Assembly: GCA_900541175.1 (NCBI GenBank)
Contig: UQIT01000008.1
Coordinates: forward strand, 1 to 64,000
DNA length: 64,000 bases
From: an uncultured Collinsella sp.
GTDB lineage: Bacteria > Actinomycetota > Coriobacteriia > Coriobacteriales > Coriobacteriaceae
Direction: 5' to 3'
In this document: piece after piece, positions 16,448 through 25,113 of the stretch
How positions within the stretch are numbered: the first letter of the stretch is position 1
Layout of the letters: each line of letters opens with the position of its first letter
Notes under the pieces: generated by a model
Told to the model about the DNA's origin: nothing
Seen by the model: the letters and a program-made list of their open reading frames with translations, nothing else
The model's database searches: none
Made by a program: the position numbers and the translations under genes

Positions 16448-16750
16448 ATGCAGATGGGAAGCAAAAAGCGAGCCGCCTGGTCAAAGGCCAAAAGCGAGTT
16501 TTTGGGCGCTGCCACCGGCGGCGATATGAGCGACCTGTTTGCGCGCGAGGACGAGCGTCGCGACGCCTTGGACGCCGAGCGCGATGAGGCTTGGCGCTAC
16601 AAGTCGTGCGAGCGCAAAAACCGTTACGACACGCGCGCCGAGGCCGAGGCAGTTATGGCCGACTGCGAAAACCGCGGGCGGCGTGGTTTGGCCTGCTACA
16701 AATGCGAATACTGCGGTGGATGGCACCTGACGTCGCACCCATGGAAATAG
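16448..16750 (+). CDS. Small zinc-ribbon-like protein
   Basis: The 100-aa protein has a charged, predicted helical N-terminal half and a C-terminal cysteine cluster: Cys54, Cys73, Cys83, Cys86, Cys89 and His93, ending YKCEYCGGWHLTSHPWK. The CxxCGxWHLT ending is common in small actinobacterial and phage proteins and probably binds one zinc ion. ATG 16448 follows GGAGAGG at 16435-16441. No function can be given; nucleic-acid binding is a guess from the basic segment around CERKNRYDTRAEA. Confidence 0.7.
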   Translation: MQMGSKKRAAWSKAKSEFLGAATGGDMSDLFAREDERRDALDAERDEAWRYKSCERKNRYDTRAEAEAVMADCENRGRRGLACYKCEYCGGWHLTSHPWK

Positions 16751-16798
16751 ACGCCGCATCGGCACGGCGCTAGCGAAGCGCCGGTAATCGCACGCAAG

Positions 16799-17503
16799 TT
16801 ACGGGCGCGGCGGCACTAAAACATCGTAACGAACTGCCTTGCCCGCAAGTTGATAGCTCGGCTTAACGCCGGCAAGCAGCGGCCCCTTCACCGGCCGCTT
16901 GATAACGACCTTGCGCGGCCGCACCGCAAGCGCAGCTTCGACCAACGTCTCCTCATCGGCGCACGGCTGTTCCAGATGATGCAAGAGTTGGAACTTCTTT
17001 TTAACCGCCGCGCTCTTGGTGCGTCCGGGAAACATGGGGTCCAGATACACCACGTCGGGAGCGGCGAGCTCGCCCTGCCCGATCAGCTCAGCTGTATGGC
17101 GAAGGCCGGCAATGCTGTCCTCGCCCGCATGCAAGCGCATGCGCGCCACGGCTGTCGCAAGCGCCGGATCATCTGCCGCGCGATCCAAGGCATCCTTGAG
17201 GAGCGCCGCGATCACGCAATCCTGCTCATACAGATCGACGGTAAAGCCCGCGGCCGCCAGCAGCAGCGAATCCTCGCCAAAACCTGCCGTGGCATCAATC
17301 GCCCATGGGCGCTCGATGCCTTTTGCGCGCGCAGCCTTTACCAACAGCTCTTGCTGCAGACGGCCCTGCTTGAGCCGCGGAAGCATGCGGCCAAAATCGG
17401 CACGCAGCTCCATCGTGCCGTCGGTGAGCGTGAGTCCCTCGGACTTCCCGGTCAGCTCAAGCCCCACGGCCCGAGCAACAGAAAAGGGATCGACGACGCC
17501 CAT
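16799..17503 (-). CDS. rsmJ: 16S rRNA (guanine(1516)-N(2))-methyltransferase family protein
   Basis: The 234-aa class I SAM methyltransferase shows RsmJ-specific motifs: AIDATAGFGEDSLLLAA (SAM loop), VVYLDPMFPGRTKSAAVKKK (catalytic DPMFP box) and KVVIKRPVKGPLLAG near the C-terminus. RsmJ methylates G1516 of 16S rRNA in E. coli; the same target here is inferred. The N-terminus is shorter than in the E. coli enzyme. ATG 17503 has AAGGAG nearby. It ends close to the convergent zinc-ribbon gene. Confidence 0.85.
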   Translation of the reverse strand: MGVVDPFSVARAVGLELTGKSEGLTLTDGTMELRADFGRMLPRLKQGRLQQELLVKAARAKGIERPWAIDATAGFGEDSLLLAAAGFTVDLYEQDCVIAALLKDALDRAADDPALATAVARMRLHAGEDSIAGLRHTAELIGQGELAAPDVVYLDPMFPGRTKSAAVKKKFQLLHHLEQPCADEETLVEAALAVRPRKVVIKRPVKGPLLAGVKPSYQLAGKAVRYDVLVPPRP

Positions 17504-17566
17504 GGGTACTCCTTAACAAGCAAAACGAATACGCGAGCGCCGTTTATGTCGACACCCAACCGTCCG

Positions 17567-17710
17567 CTATTGTCCCACATGCGACATGGCCCACAGCATC
17601 CCAATGCAAAGCACCGCCATCAATCCCGTGCACACGGCAGCGATCACAGAATCACCCATGCGCCTTCCCAACGACCGCGGCTCACGCACCTGCCCTGCTC
17701 CGTACATCAT
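17567..17710 (-). CDS. Small single-pass membrane protein (47 aa)
   Basis: A short frame starts ATG 17710 with a strong AAGGAGGAG site just upstream and stops at TAG 17567-17569. The product begins MMYGAGQVREPRSLGRR, a basic and polar N-terminus, followed by a hydrophobic stretch DSVIAAVCTGLMAVLCIGML that could span the membrane once, then AMSHVGQ. It lies upstream of rsmJ on the same strand, about 60 bases away. I do not recognise it; the ribosome site and membrane-like composition are the grounds for calling it. Confidence 0.55.
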   Translation of the reverse strand: MMYGAGQVREPRSLGRRMGDSVIAAVCTGLMAVLCIGMLWAMSHVGQ

Positions 17711-17941
17711 GGCTCCTCCTTCGGTCCAGCTCCTTGTTACGGCCTCATCATCTCAGCGCCGCACATGAGCTGCCATCGATTTGGCTTACGCCCAGCTTTC
17801 CCTTTTGAAAGGTTGGGGGCTGCGCGGGCTCAAAGCGCTTTCAGGGGCATGCATCGCCGCGTTGAACTACAATGTGCTTCACCATATGTGCGGCACATGG
17901 GGTGCACCAGACCGGCCGTACCCGTATCGAAAGGACCAGCC

Positions 17942-18346
17942 ATGAGCAACGCCTGCAAATTACTCAAAATCCTATCGTTCTTCTTCTTTGTCGTCGGCAT
18001 TCTAAGTGCAGGCATGGGTGCTACAGCGCTCTTTGCGGGCAGTGCGGCAGGCGATATCACGGGTGCCATGATCGTCTCTTGCGTCGTCGTCATCGTATTG
18101 GGCGTCGTCGAAATTGTGACCGCTGTCTTTGGTATCCGCGCGGCAAATAATCCCGCCAAGGCTGGCGTTGTCTGGATCTGGTCCATCGTCTGCCTAGCAT
18201 GTTCGGTCATCAGTCTGCTCCTCTCCCTGCCCCTCTTGGGTGGGACTGGCTCAAGCATCCCCGATTTTACCGGCTTGATTGTCAGCATTATCTACTTTGT
18301 ACTCGCCAACCGCGTCAAGAAAGAGGGCATGGACCGTTTGAGCTAA
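17942..18346 (+). CDS. Four-helix membrane protein of unknown function
   Basis: The 134-aa product has four hydrophobic segments: ILSFFFFVVGILSAGMGATA, AMIVSCVVVIVLGVVEIVTA, VVWIWSIVCLACSVISLLL and DFTGLIVSIIYFVLANRV, ending in a basic tail. The start ATG 17942 follows AAAGGA; a longer upstream reading has no ribosome site. It stands alone with a terminator just after it. The layout resembles small tetraspan proteins common in Gram-positive bacteria, without an assigned role. Confidence 0.8.
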   Translation: MSNACKLLKILSFFFFVVGILSAGMGATALFAGSAAGDITGAMIVSCVVVIVLGVVEIVTAVFGIRAANNPAKAGVVWIWSIVCLACSVISLLLSLPLLGGTGSSIPDFTGLIVSIIYFVLANRVKKEGMDRLS

Positions 18347-18392
18347 GCCGCATCCGTGTCAATCGCTCAGCGACTCTGGTATATACGCCAAT

Positions 18393-18432
18393 AAAAAGGG
18401 CCGATCGCGTAGCAACGCGGTCGGCCCTTTAC
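18393..18432. terminator. Hairpin terminator between convergent genes
   Basis: AAAGGGCCGATCGCGT and ACGCGGTCGGCCCTTT pair with one G-T wobble around AGCA. The flanks are A-rich on the left and T-rich on the right, so it can work in both directions. Confidence 0.85.
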
Positions 18433-18448
18433 GTTTACCCAGATAAAA

Positions 18449-18481
18449 CCTGCCAAAATAAACCTGTCCCTTTTTGGCAGG
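18449..18481. repeat. GTCCC-type palindrome, variant with CCTGCC arms
   Basis: CCTGCCAAAA and TTTTGGCAGG (10-bp arms) flank a centre with CCTGTCCC. It ends 4 bases before the stop of the rlmA-like gene. Confidence 0.6.
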
Positions 18482-18484
18482 TTG

Positions 18485-19300
18485 TTAGCTGTGGCGGTAC
18501 TCGGCGATGATGAAGTCGATGTCGGTTTGAAGGGTGTCCAAGTTTGCCAGGCGCTCTTTATCGGCAGGTCGTGTGCGGTAATAGTACGGCGTCATCTGGA
18601 ACACCGCCTCGATGTCGGCTTGGGTCTGAAGCGTAATATTCGCAGATACCCGCTGCGTTCCGACTAACTCGAGTTCAGTAGTCTTCGGCAGTTTCTCGTC
18701 ATTGAGATATGGCGTGTCGTAGAGTACCTCCTTGAGCCCAAACAGATGACGGGCACCTGGCACCACGGTGTAGAGCGAACCTTCGGGTGCCAGCACGCGG
18801 GCAAACTCGCGCTCGTTAAAGGGAGCAAAGAGCTCGGTCACCATATCGAAGGCGCCATCAGCCACGGGGATATCCTTCATGTTGGCCACGAAGTAGGTCG
18901 CATCGCCGCGCTTGGCGGCAAGGCGCACCATCTCTTTGCCCAGGTCGAAACCGTAAGCATCCACGCCCGGCACCGCGCCCATGGCACTGGTGTAGTAGCC
19001 CTCGCCGCAGCAAATATCGAGCAGCGTCATGGGGCCGTTCGCAGACGCTGCACGCCCAGACACCCGCTCGTGCACCAGCTCAACCATCGCATCGCGCAAC
19101 GGTGCATAGTAACCGCGGTTCAGAAAGTCACGACGGCTGCGCGCCTGCGACTTGGGATCGCCCATGGAGTCGCCGCTCTTGGACGAGCGCAGCAGATATA
19201 AATAGCCCTCGCGCGCACGGTCAAACCGGTGTCCGCCCGCGCATGCAGCACCGCGTTCGTCATCCACCAACGGTTCATGGCAAACAGGACACAACAACAT
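18485..19300 (-). CDS. rlmA: 23S rRNA (guanine-N1)-methyltransferase, RlmA family
   Basis: The 271-aa protein opens with a zinc-binding cluster, Cys4, Cys7, Cys20 and His24, in MLLCPVCHEPLV...CAGGHRFDRAREGYL, diagnostic of RlmA. A SAM domain follows with LLDICCGEGYY and AYGFDLGKEMVRLAAKR. RlmA-type enzymes methylate G745 or G748 in 23S rRNA helix 35; the Gram-positive form (TlrB type) targets G748 and can affect macrolide sensitivity. Which one this is cannot be told here. It is followed by a GTCCC palindrome and a bidirectional terminator. Confidence 0.85.
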   Translation of the reverse strand: MLLCPVCHEPLVDDERGAACAGGHRFDRAREGYLYLLRSSKSGDSMGDPKSQARSRRDFLNRGYYAPLRDAMVELVHERVSGRAASANGPMTLLDICCGEGYYTSAMGAVPGVDAYGFDLGKEMVRLAAKRGDATYFVANMKDIPVADGAFDMVTELFAPFNEREFARVLAPEGSLYTVVPGARHLFGLKEVLYDTPYLNDEKLPKTTELELVGTQRVSANITLQTQADIEAVFQMTPYYYRTRPADKERLANLDTLQTDIDFIIAEYRHS

Positions 19301-19370
19301 GGCAACTCCTTAGCGCGAACAACACAACGCCCACCATTGTCGCACGCCTTCCCTACCTAGTCATAGAAGA

Positions 19371-19431
19371 GACAAGGAGTGTCCCCAGCTGCCGACAGAA
19401 AAGGAACGTCCCTAAGTGCCGACTGGTTGCA
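19371..19431. repeat. GTCCC-type element, complex form
   Basis: The stretch contains GTGTCCCCAGCTGCCGACAG followed by AAAAGGAACGTCCCTAAGTG, two GTCCC units with GCCGAC spacers. The same arrangement is found in reverse at 33893-33942. It lies 60 bases before the MATE gene. Confidence 0.6.
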
Positions 19432-19491
19432 TTAGGAGTATCATCGTCTGCGCAAATAAGCACGAAAGAGCATGTTAGAGATTGAGAGCGT

Positions 19492-20874
19492 ATGGCTGAT
19501 ACCGCATCTAAGCACATTGACATGACCACCGGATCGCTGTGGCGCAATATTCCCCTGTTCGCCTTCCCCGTGGCCGCCACGAGCATCTTGGAGCAGCTGT
19601 CGAACCTCATCGCCACCGTCATCATCGGTAATTTCTCGGGCGACCAGGGAACCCTCGCCATGGCGGCGGTCGGCTCCAATGTTCCGCTTACCAGTCTTAT
19701 GCTCAACCTGTTTATTGGGATGTCGCTTGGCTCCAACGTGGTCATCGCCAACGCTATCGGCCGCAACGATCAGAACATGGTCAAACGCGCCGTCCATACC
19801 TCGATTTTAATGGCGCTTGTGGGCTTTGTCGTCATCGCGCTGGGCGAGATCTTTGCCGAGCCCATGCTCGCCGCGCTCAACGTTCCCGCCGAAACCATGC
19901 CGCTCGCCTCGCTCTACCTACGCGTCTTTTTGCTCAGCCTGCCCTCGATCTTGCTCTACAACTTTGAGGCCGCGATCTTCCGCTCCGTCGGCATCACCCG
20001 CATGCCGCTGCAGGCGCTTGCCGTGTCCACCGTCCTCAACATTGGCCTGGACCTCATCTTTGTCCCCGTACTCCACTGGGGCGTCGTGGGCGTCGCCATC
20101 GCCACCGCCATCGCCTACACCGTCAGCGCCGCTACGCTCTTTATCCGCCTGCTCAAGACCGACTCCGTCGTCCGCGTCACCCCACGCGACCTGGCTATCG
20201 ACCCCGTCGCCCTCAAGCGCATCGTCAAGATCGGCCTGCCTGCCGGCATCCAAAGCGCCGTCTTTGCCGTCGCCAACATCATCATCCAGTCTGCCATCAA
20301 CAGCCTGGGCACCGAGGTCATGGCGGCCTCGAGCGCCGCCATGAGCCTGGAGTATGTGTGCTACAACCTGCTCAACAGCTTTAGCCAGGCTTGCACCACC
20401 TTTGTGGGACAAAACCACGGCGCTCGTCAGATCGACCGCTGCACCAAAACGCTCAAGGTCTGCCTGGTCGAAGGCGGTATCGTTGCCCTCACCACGATTA
20501 TCGTTATTGTCGGCCTCGGGCGCGAAATCCTATCGCTGTTCAACAGCGATCCCAACATCGTCTCGATCGGCTATATCCGCGTGTGCTCGATTTTCCCGGC
20601 GTACGCCTTTAGCATGTTCTACGAAAACATGTCCGGCTACCTGCGCGGCTTTGGTATCTCGCTCATGCCCGCCCTCATCACCATGATCTGTGTCTGCGGC
20701 ATCCGCTTCTATTGGGTGTTCTGCGTGTTCCCGCACTTCCGCACCTTTGCGAACATCATGATGGTCTACCCCATCAGCCTGGGCACCACGGCGTTCTTTA
20801 TGGTCGTGGCGGTATTACTCTGCCACCCGGCACGCACCTATCGCGCCGCCCAAGCCAAAGCGACAGCCCGCTAA
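19492..20874 (+). CDS. MATE family efflux transporter
   Basis: The 460-aa protein is hydrophobic throughout and fits twelve membrane helices in two related halves. The N-terminus MTTGSLWRNIPLFAFPVAATS and the motif ATVIIGNFSGDQGTLAMAAV are typical of MATE exporters, as is QSAINSLGTEVMAASSAAMS at the start of the second half. These proteins export cationic drugs or metabolites using Na+ or H+ gradients. It stands alone; the next gene, a LysR regulator, reads toward it and starts beyond. The substrate is unknown. Confidence 0.92.
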   Translation: MADTASKHIDMTTGSLWRNIPLFAFPVAATSILEQLSNLIATVIIGNFSGDQGTLAMAAVGSNVPLTSLMLNLFIGMSLGSNVVIANAIGRNDQNMVKRAVHTSILMALVGFVVIALGEIFAEPMLAALNVPAETMPLASLYLRVFLLSLPSILLYNFEAAIFRSVGITRMPLQALAVSTVLNIGLDLIFVPVLHWGVVGVAIATAIAYTVSAATLFIRLLKTDSVVRVTPRDLAIDPVALKRIVKIGLPAGIQSAVFAVANIIIQSAINSLGTEVMAASSAAMSLEYVCYNLLNSFSQACTTFVGQNHGARQIDRCTKTLKVCLVEGGIVALTTIIVIVGLGREILSLFNSDPNIVSIGYIRVCSIFPAYAFSMFYENMSGYLRGFGISLMPALITMICVCGIRFYWVFCVFPHFRTFANIMMVYPISLGTTAFFMVVAVLLCHPARTYRAAQAKATAR

Positions 20875-20901
20875 ACACCGCACTCAACGCCACGCCAGTC
20901 A

Positions 20902-21768
20902 TTAATTGACAATATGCGAGCTCATATAGTCGATAAAGCGCCTCGTGGCGATAGGCATGGTGTCCCAACTGCGCCAGGCTGCCACTACGTCACGCGAGGG
21001 GGCGTGCACGATGGGACGTACGCGAATATCGGCCCGCATGCCCTCGACGGTACGGCGATACAGCATGCTCACGCCTAGGCCCTCCTCCACCATCGCCATG
21101 ATGGTGTAATCGTCGGTGACCTCGCTCGTCACGTGCGGCGACAGCCCATGCGCCGCGAATGCATCGAGTACCAGGCTCTGTTCGCCTTCATCCAGCAGCA
21201 CAAACGGCTCGGACGCTAGGTCAGCGAGTGTCACCTTTTCCTTTGCCGTCAGCGGATGCGCCGCCGGCAACAATGCCACCAACTCGTCGTGATAGACCAC
21301 ACGCTTCTCGAGCCCAGCGGTAAATCCGCGTGCCGTAAAACAAAAATCAACCACGCCATCGTGCACCCACTGGGCGTTGCGCGTGTAATCGCCCTGCTTG
21401 AGGGTAAAGTGTACGCCCGGGTGCAGGGCCCCAAAGTCGCGGATCACGCGCGGCAACACGGTTCGACTCACGTTGGTAAACGTCGCAATACGAATATCAG
21501 TCGAGGAAAGTCCCAGCAGCTCCTGGCGCTTGCCCTCGAGCTCGGCCTCGGCGGTCACGATCTGGCGCAGGTACGGCAGATACTGCTTGCCGTCGCGCGT
21601 AAGCGAAACGCCCTGCTTGCCGCGCTCGATAAGCGTGGTGCCTAACTCGCGCTCGAGCGCCTTGACAGCCTGGCTCACCGCACTTTGCGTATAGCCCAGC
21701 TCATCGGCCGCGCCCTTAAGACTGCCGCGATCGACCACCATACAAACAATCTGATAACGTGATGCCAT
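20902..21768 (-). CDS. LysR family transcriptional regulator
   Basis: The 288-aa protein has the N-terminal LysR helix-turn-helix (DRGSLKGAADELGYTQSAVSQAVKALEREL, cited only as position 13-42) and a periplasmic-binding-like effector domain from about residue 90 (STDIRIATFTNVSRTVLP). It diverges from an EamA transporter gene, with 158 bases between the starts, the common arrangement in which the regulator controls the neighbour and itself. The inducer cannot be predicted. The end faces the MATE gene with no strong terminator seen. Confidence 0.9.
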   Translation of the reverse strand: MASRYQIVCMVVDRGSLKGAADELGYTQSAVSQAVKALERELGTTLIERGKQGVSLTRDGKQYLPYLRQIVTAEAELEGKRQELLGLSSTDIRIATFTNVSRTVLPRVIRDFGALHPGVHFTLKQGDYTRNAQWVHDGVVDFCFTARGFTAGLEKRVVYHDELVALLPAAHPLTAKEKVTLADLASEPFVLLDEGEQSLVLDAFAAHGLSPHVTSEVTDDYTIMAMVEEGLGVSMLYRRTVEGMRADIRVRPIVHAPSRDVVAAWRSWDTMPIATRRFIDYMSSHIVN

Positions 21769-21926
21769 TGTGCCTCCCCGTCAATGCAGACGTAAAACGT
21801 TTTGCCAGGGCTTTTTCTGCCAACATTAGCATTTCTTAATCATACTGAAGATACATTCGCTTTACTACATCCACATCTGGGAGCAGAATCCTTTTTACGA
21901 AACCGTTCTGTAACAAAAGGAGCCCC

Positions 21927-22829
21927 ATGGATCGCAAAAAAGCAATCGCGCTCTCATTTTCCGTTCCCGTCGCATGGGGCTTTTCGTATCCCCTCATGAA
22001 GATCGGCATGGACAGCATGAACGCCACGAGCATCGTTGCGCTGCGCTGCATCATCGCCTTTGCGGCCTGCCTGCTGCTCTTCCACAAGCGCGCTTTCCGC
22101 ATCAATCGCGACCTTATGGTCCGCGCCGCTATCATCGGCGCCATCATGGCAACCGAGCTCACCTGCATGTGCCTGGGCTCCAGCCTCACTTCTGCCTCCA
22201 CTGCCGGCTTTTTGCAGAGCCTGACGGTCTTGATCGTGCCGTTTGCCAACGCCGCCCTGCTGCGTCGCGCCCCCGAGCGCAAGGTGCTCGTCGGCACGGC
22301 TATCGTCACCTGCGGCATGCTGCTGCTCTCGGGCGCCGACTTTACCAGCCTGAACCCGGGCGCGCTCATCATGCTGTTATCCGCCTTTGTCTACGCCGGA
22401 CACATCATTGTGGCCAAGCGCTTTGTCGAAGAAGTCGATCCGCTGACTCTGGGCGTTTGGCAACTAGGCTTCGGCGGCCTGTTCTCGGGCATCGCGGCAT
22501 TCACCTTTGGCGGTTTCACGCTTCCCGGCACGCCGGGCGAGGTCGTGGTCGTCGTCGCACTCGCACTCATCTGCTCTGCCTATGGCTTTATCACCCAAAC
22601 GCTCGTGCAGCCCCACGTACCCGCCGAGACCACCGGCTTCGCTTTCTCGCTCGAGCCGGTATGCTCCGCCGTCTTTTCGTTCTTCCTGGTCGGCGAGGTC
22701 CTGAGCCCCATCGCCTTCCTGGGTGCAGCTCTCATCCTCACCGGCGTCATAGCGGCAACCGTCGAACTTCCGCGCCTTCGTGCACATGGACAGGCTCGCA
22801 TGGCGGGAACGCCCGAACGCGTCTCGTAG
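21927..22829 (+). CDS. DMT superfamily (EamA) transporter
   Basis: The 300-aa protein has ten predicted helices made of two EamA repeats; the first begins ALSFSVPVAWGFSYPLMKIG and the second is centred on SAFVYAGHIIVAKRFVEEV. Family members export amino acids, nucleotides or other metabolites. The ribosome site AAAGGAG precedes ATG 21927. It is divergent from the LysR gene and is its probable target. The substrate is unknown. Confidence 0.88.
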   Translation: MDRKKAIALSFSVPVAWGFSYPLMKIGMDSMNATSIVALRCIIAFAACLLLFHKRAFRINRDLMVRAAIIGAIMATELTCMCLGSSLTSASTAGFLQSLTVLIVPFANAALLRRAPERKVLVGTAIVTCGMLLLSGADFTSLNPGALIMLLSAFVYAGHIIVAKRFVEEVDPLTLGVWQLGFGGLFSGIAAFTFGGFTLPGTPGEVVVVVALALICSAYGFITQTLVQPHVPAETTGFAFSLEPVCSAVFSFFLVGEVLSPIAFLGAALILTGVIAATVELPRLRAHGQARMAGTPERVS

Positions 22830-22916
22830 ATCCCACTCTTCATACAGCCGTGGCATAAAGGCAACCGGTGCGCCTTTACAATAGATACCGACAGAGCATC
22901 TGAGTAAAGGAGCCCC

Positions 22917-23642
22917 ATGGACGCTGCGACCCGCGACCGCAACATAGCAACTTGGTTGGGCGATGCGCCGCAGCCGGTACGTGACACTACGAACCAGCTG
23001 CTCGAGCGCATCGCCCTTTTGCGTGCCGAGCAGACCATCTATCCGGCACAAGACGACATTCTCAATGCCCTCGCCTACACGCCGGCCGACCAGGTCAAGG
23101 TTGTCATCTTGGGTCAGGACCCCTATCACGGACCCAACCAGGCCATGGGGCTGTCGTTCTCGGTCCCCGCGACGCAAACCAAGTTGCCGCCGAGCCTGCG
23201 CAACATTTACAAGGAACTCAAAGCCGATCTGGGCTGCCCCATTCCCGCCACGGGAGACCTAACCCCATGGGCACGGCAGGGCGTCCTGCTCCTCAACACT
23301 ACGCTCACCGTGCGCGAGCATGCCGCCAACTCGCACGCCAAACTGGGCTGGAGCACGCTCACCGATTACGTTATCGAACGCTGCTGCCAGCTGCCCCAGC
23401 CGGTAGTCTTTTTGGCATGGGGTCGCTTTGCCCAACAGATGGTCGAAGGCAAGCTCGTCGCGACTGGCGCGGACAAGGCAGCCGACAAGTTCTGCCTGGC
23501 CTCTACGCATCCCTCGCCGCTTTCGGCCAACCGTGCCACGGCAGAACTCCCCGCCTTTATGGGGTCGCGCCCCTTCTCGGCAGCCAATCGGCTACTCGAA
23601 CAGCACGGCTCGACCCCCGTCAACTGGACTTGCCTCGGCTAA
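22917..23642 (+). CDS. ung: Uracil-DNA glycosylase, family 1
   Basis: The 241-aa enzyme removes uracil from DNA. All family-1 motifs are visible: the water-activating GQDPYHGPNQAMGLSF, the uracil-stacking segment LLLNTTLTV, the strand VVFLAWGRFAQ, the DNA-intercalation loop HPSPLSANR, and the ending FMGSRPFSAANRLL. ATG 22917 follows AAAGGAG. A hairpin after the stop separates it from the convergent SDR gene. Confidence 0.96.
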   Translation: MDAATRDRNIATWLGDAPQPVRDTTNQLLERIALLRAEQTIYPAQDDILNALAYTPADQVKVVILGQDPYHGPNQAMGLSFSVPATQTKLPPSLRNIYKELKADLGCPIPATGDLTPWARQGVLLLNTTLTVREHAANSHAKLGWSTLTDYVIERCCQLPQPVVFLAWGRFAQQMVEGKLVATGADKAADKFCLASTHPSPLSANRATAELPAFMGSRPFSAANRLLEQHGSTPVNWTCLG

Positions 23643-23655
23643 AATCGATACATCA

Positions 23656-23694
23656 AAAACGCGCCCGACGGCAATTTTGCCATCGAGCGCGTTT
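23656..23694. terminator. Hairpin terminator between ung and the SDR gene
   Basis: AAACGCGC...GACGGCA pairs with TGCCATCGAGCGCGTTT with small bulges around ATTTT. It sits between two convergent stops. Confidence 0.75.
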
Positions 23695-23695
23695 C

Positions 23696-24376
23696 CTATT
23701 CGGGCCAAATAAATTGTGTGCGGCCGGCCTCGCCGCCATCGATCAGCAGACTCTGTCCGGTCATAAACCGGTTGGTCACGCCCACAAAGTAGATCCACTC
23801 GGCGATCTCTTGGGCGGTGGCCCAGCGCTTAAGCGGTGTGAGCTCCATAATCTGGTTCCACAGGTGTTCGTCTTCCATCACGCAACGGTTGAGCGGCGTG
23901 ATAACGCCGCCCGGGTCCACACTGTTGGCGATGGCCTGCGGTGCCAGCCGGTTTGCAAGGTTCTTGGTGTAGGCGATAACGCCGCCCTTGCTGGCGGCAT
24001 AGGCGGGAAACTCCGATCCCGTATGCCCGCTCGCCGACCCCACATTGACCACGGATTTGATAGCCGGTGCCGGCTTGGCGGCAAGCCCCTCCCCCACAAA
24101 GGCGTAGCGCTCGGTCACGTTGATGGTTCCACACAGGTTGGCGGCGATGTCGTCAGCCGAATCCTGCGTACCGGCAACGTTCACGATTACCCGGGGTTCA
24201 AGGTCGCCTGGAAACGAGTCGGGCTCGCGGACATCAACGATCAGATGGCGGTAGCGCTCGTGTTCGATCGCCGCCGGCAGCAGATCAAAGCCCACGACCT
24301 CGTGGCCCTCGTCCAAAAAGCGCTGCACGCACGCGGCTCCGATACCGCCCGAAGCGCCCGTGATCAAAACCCGCAT
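23696..24376 (-). CDS. Short-chain dehydrogenase/reductase
   Basis: The 226-aa Rossmann protein has the nucleotide-binding TGASGGIG (residues 6-13), an Asp-containing switch (VVGFDLLP) that suggests NAD preference, a modified structural motif NVAG, and the catalytic YAASK with a preceding Ser in NVGSASGHTG. The C-terminal GQSLLIDGGEAG is typical of classical SDRs. It starts 9 bases after the transporter gene and is likely in one operon with it. Some relatives are annotated as 3-alpha-hydroxysteroid dehydrogenases because of the compact GxxGIG/NVAG layout, but the substrate here is unproven. Confidence 0.87.
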   Translation of the reverse strand: MRVLITGASGGIGAACVQRFLDEGHEVVGFDLLPAAIEHERYRHLIVDVREPDSFPGDLEPRVIVNVAGTQDSADDIAANLCGTINVTERYAFVGEGLAAKPAPAIKSVVNVGSASGHTGSEFPAYAASKGGVIAYTKNLANRLAPQAIANSVDPGGVITPLNRCVMEDEHLWNQIMELTPLKRWATAQEIAEWIYFVGVTNRFMTGQSLLIDGGEAGRTQFIWPE

Positions 24377-24385
24377 ACTTGCTCC

Positions 24386-25108
24386 TTAGACGGTTGCGTG
24401 GCGCTCGAGGTACTCGGCGCCCACATTCTCACGCTCCCAGCCACGCACGACCCTGTAGCCCACGGGGCTCAGGAAGACCTCGCACAGCAGCTCGGCAACA
24501 GCGCCGGTCAGCGAGCACATAAGGACCTGCACCCAGGTCCAACCAAAGAACGTGTGGCTCACCACAATGGCAAAGACCAGGTTGTCGATAAACTGGCCAA
24601 CACCCGTGGACACATAGGAGCGGAAGGCAAAGCTCGCAAAATTATTCTTTTTGAGCATACGGCCGAGCGATTGGTTGAGCGTGGAGTTAACCACGGCAGA
24701 AACGAGCATTGCCAGCGAAGAGCCCAGTACCACGTACCAGGTGCCGCCGATGGTGGCGTTAAGGGCAGTGTTGACCTCGATCATGCCGGTGTCGTAGTAG
24801 GCACCCCACATACCGGGCGTGAGCGAGCATGCCCAAAAGCACAGGCTCACGGCCAGGTTAACCAGCAGCGCGAGGATAGAGATTTTGATGGATGCCTTGG
24901 CGCCAAAGCGCTTGCAGATCATGTCCTGGCACAAAAACGAAACCCAGCTCACCACAAAGCCACAGTCGAGCGCCAGATACGGCAGGCTGATAAGCTCTTT
25001 GTTGGCCAGCAGGTTCATCATGATGACGCTCACGAAAAACAGCGAAACCGTTGCCGCGGGAATGCTCCGCAACAGGACCTTGTAGTCCTCCATGACCTTC
25101 TTGATCAT
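24386..25108 (-). CDS. VUT family transporter, queuosine-precursor type (YhhQ-like)
   Basis: The 240-aa protein has six or seven membrane segments and resembles the vitamin-uptake (VUT/ECF S-component-like) family that includes YhhQ, the queuosine precursor transporter. Supporting stretches are FFVSVIMMNLLANKE, DCGFVVSWVSFLCQDMICKR and STGVGQFIDNLVFAIVV. The minus-strand leader carries a hairpin with an A-rich tail running into the AAGGAG ribosome site, like a preQ1-I riboswitch, which supports preQ1 or preQ0 as cargo. An SDR gene follows 9 bases on. Confidence 0.72.
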   Translation of the reverse strand: MIKKVMEDYKVLLRSIPAATVSLFFVSVIMMNLLANKELISLPYLALDCGFVVSWVSFLCQDMICKRFGAKASIKISILALLVNLAVSLCFWACSLTPGMWGAYYDTGMIEVNTALNATIGGTWYVVLGSSLAMLVSAVVNSTLNQSLGRMLKKNNFASFAFRSYVSTGVGQFIDNLVFAIVVSHTFFGWTWVQVLMCSLTGAVAELLCEVFLSPVGYRVVRGWERENVGAEYLERHATV

Positions 25109-25113
25109 TATGT

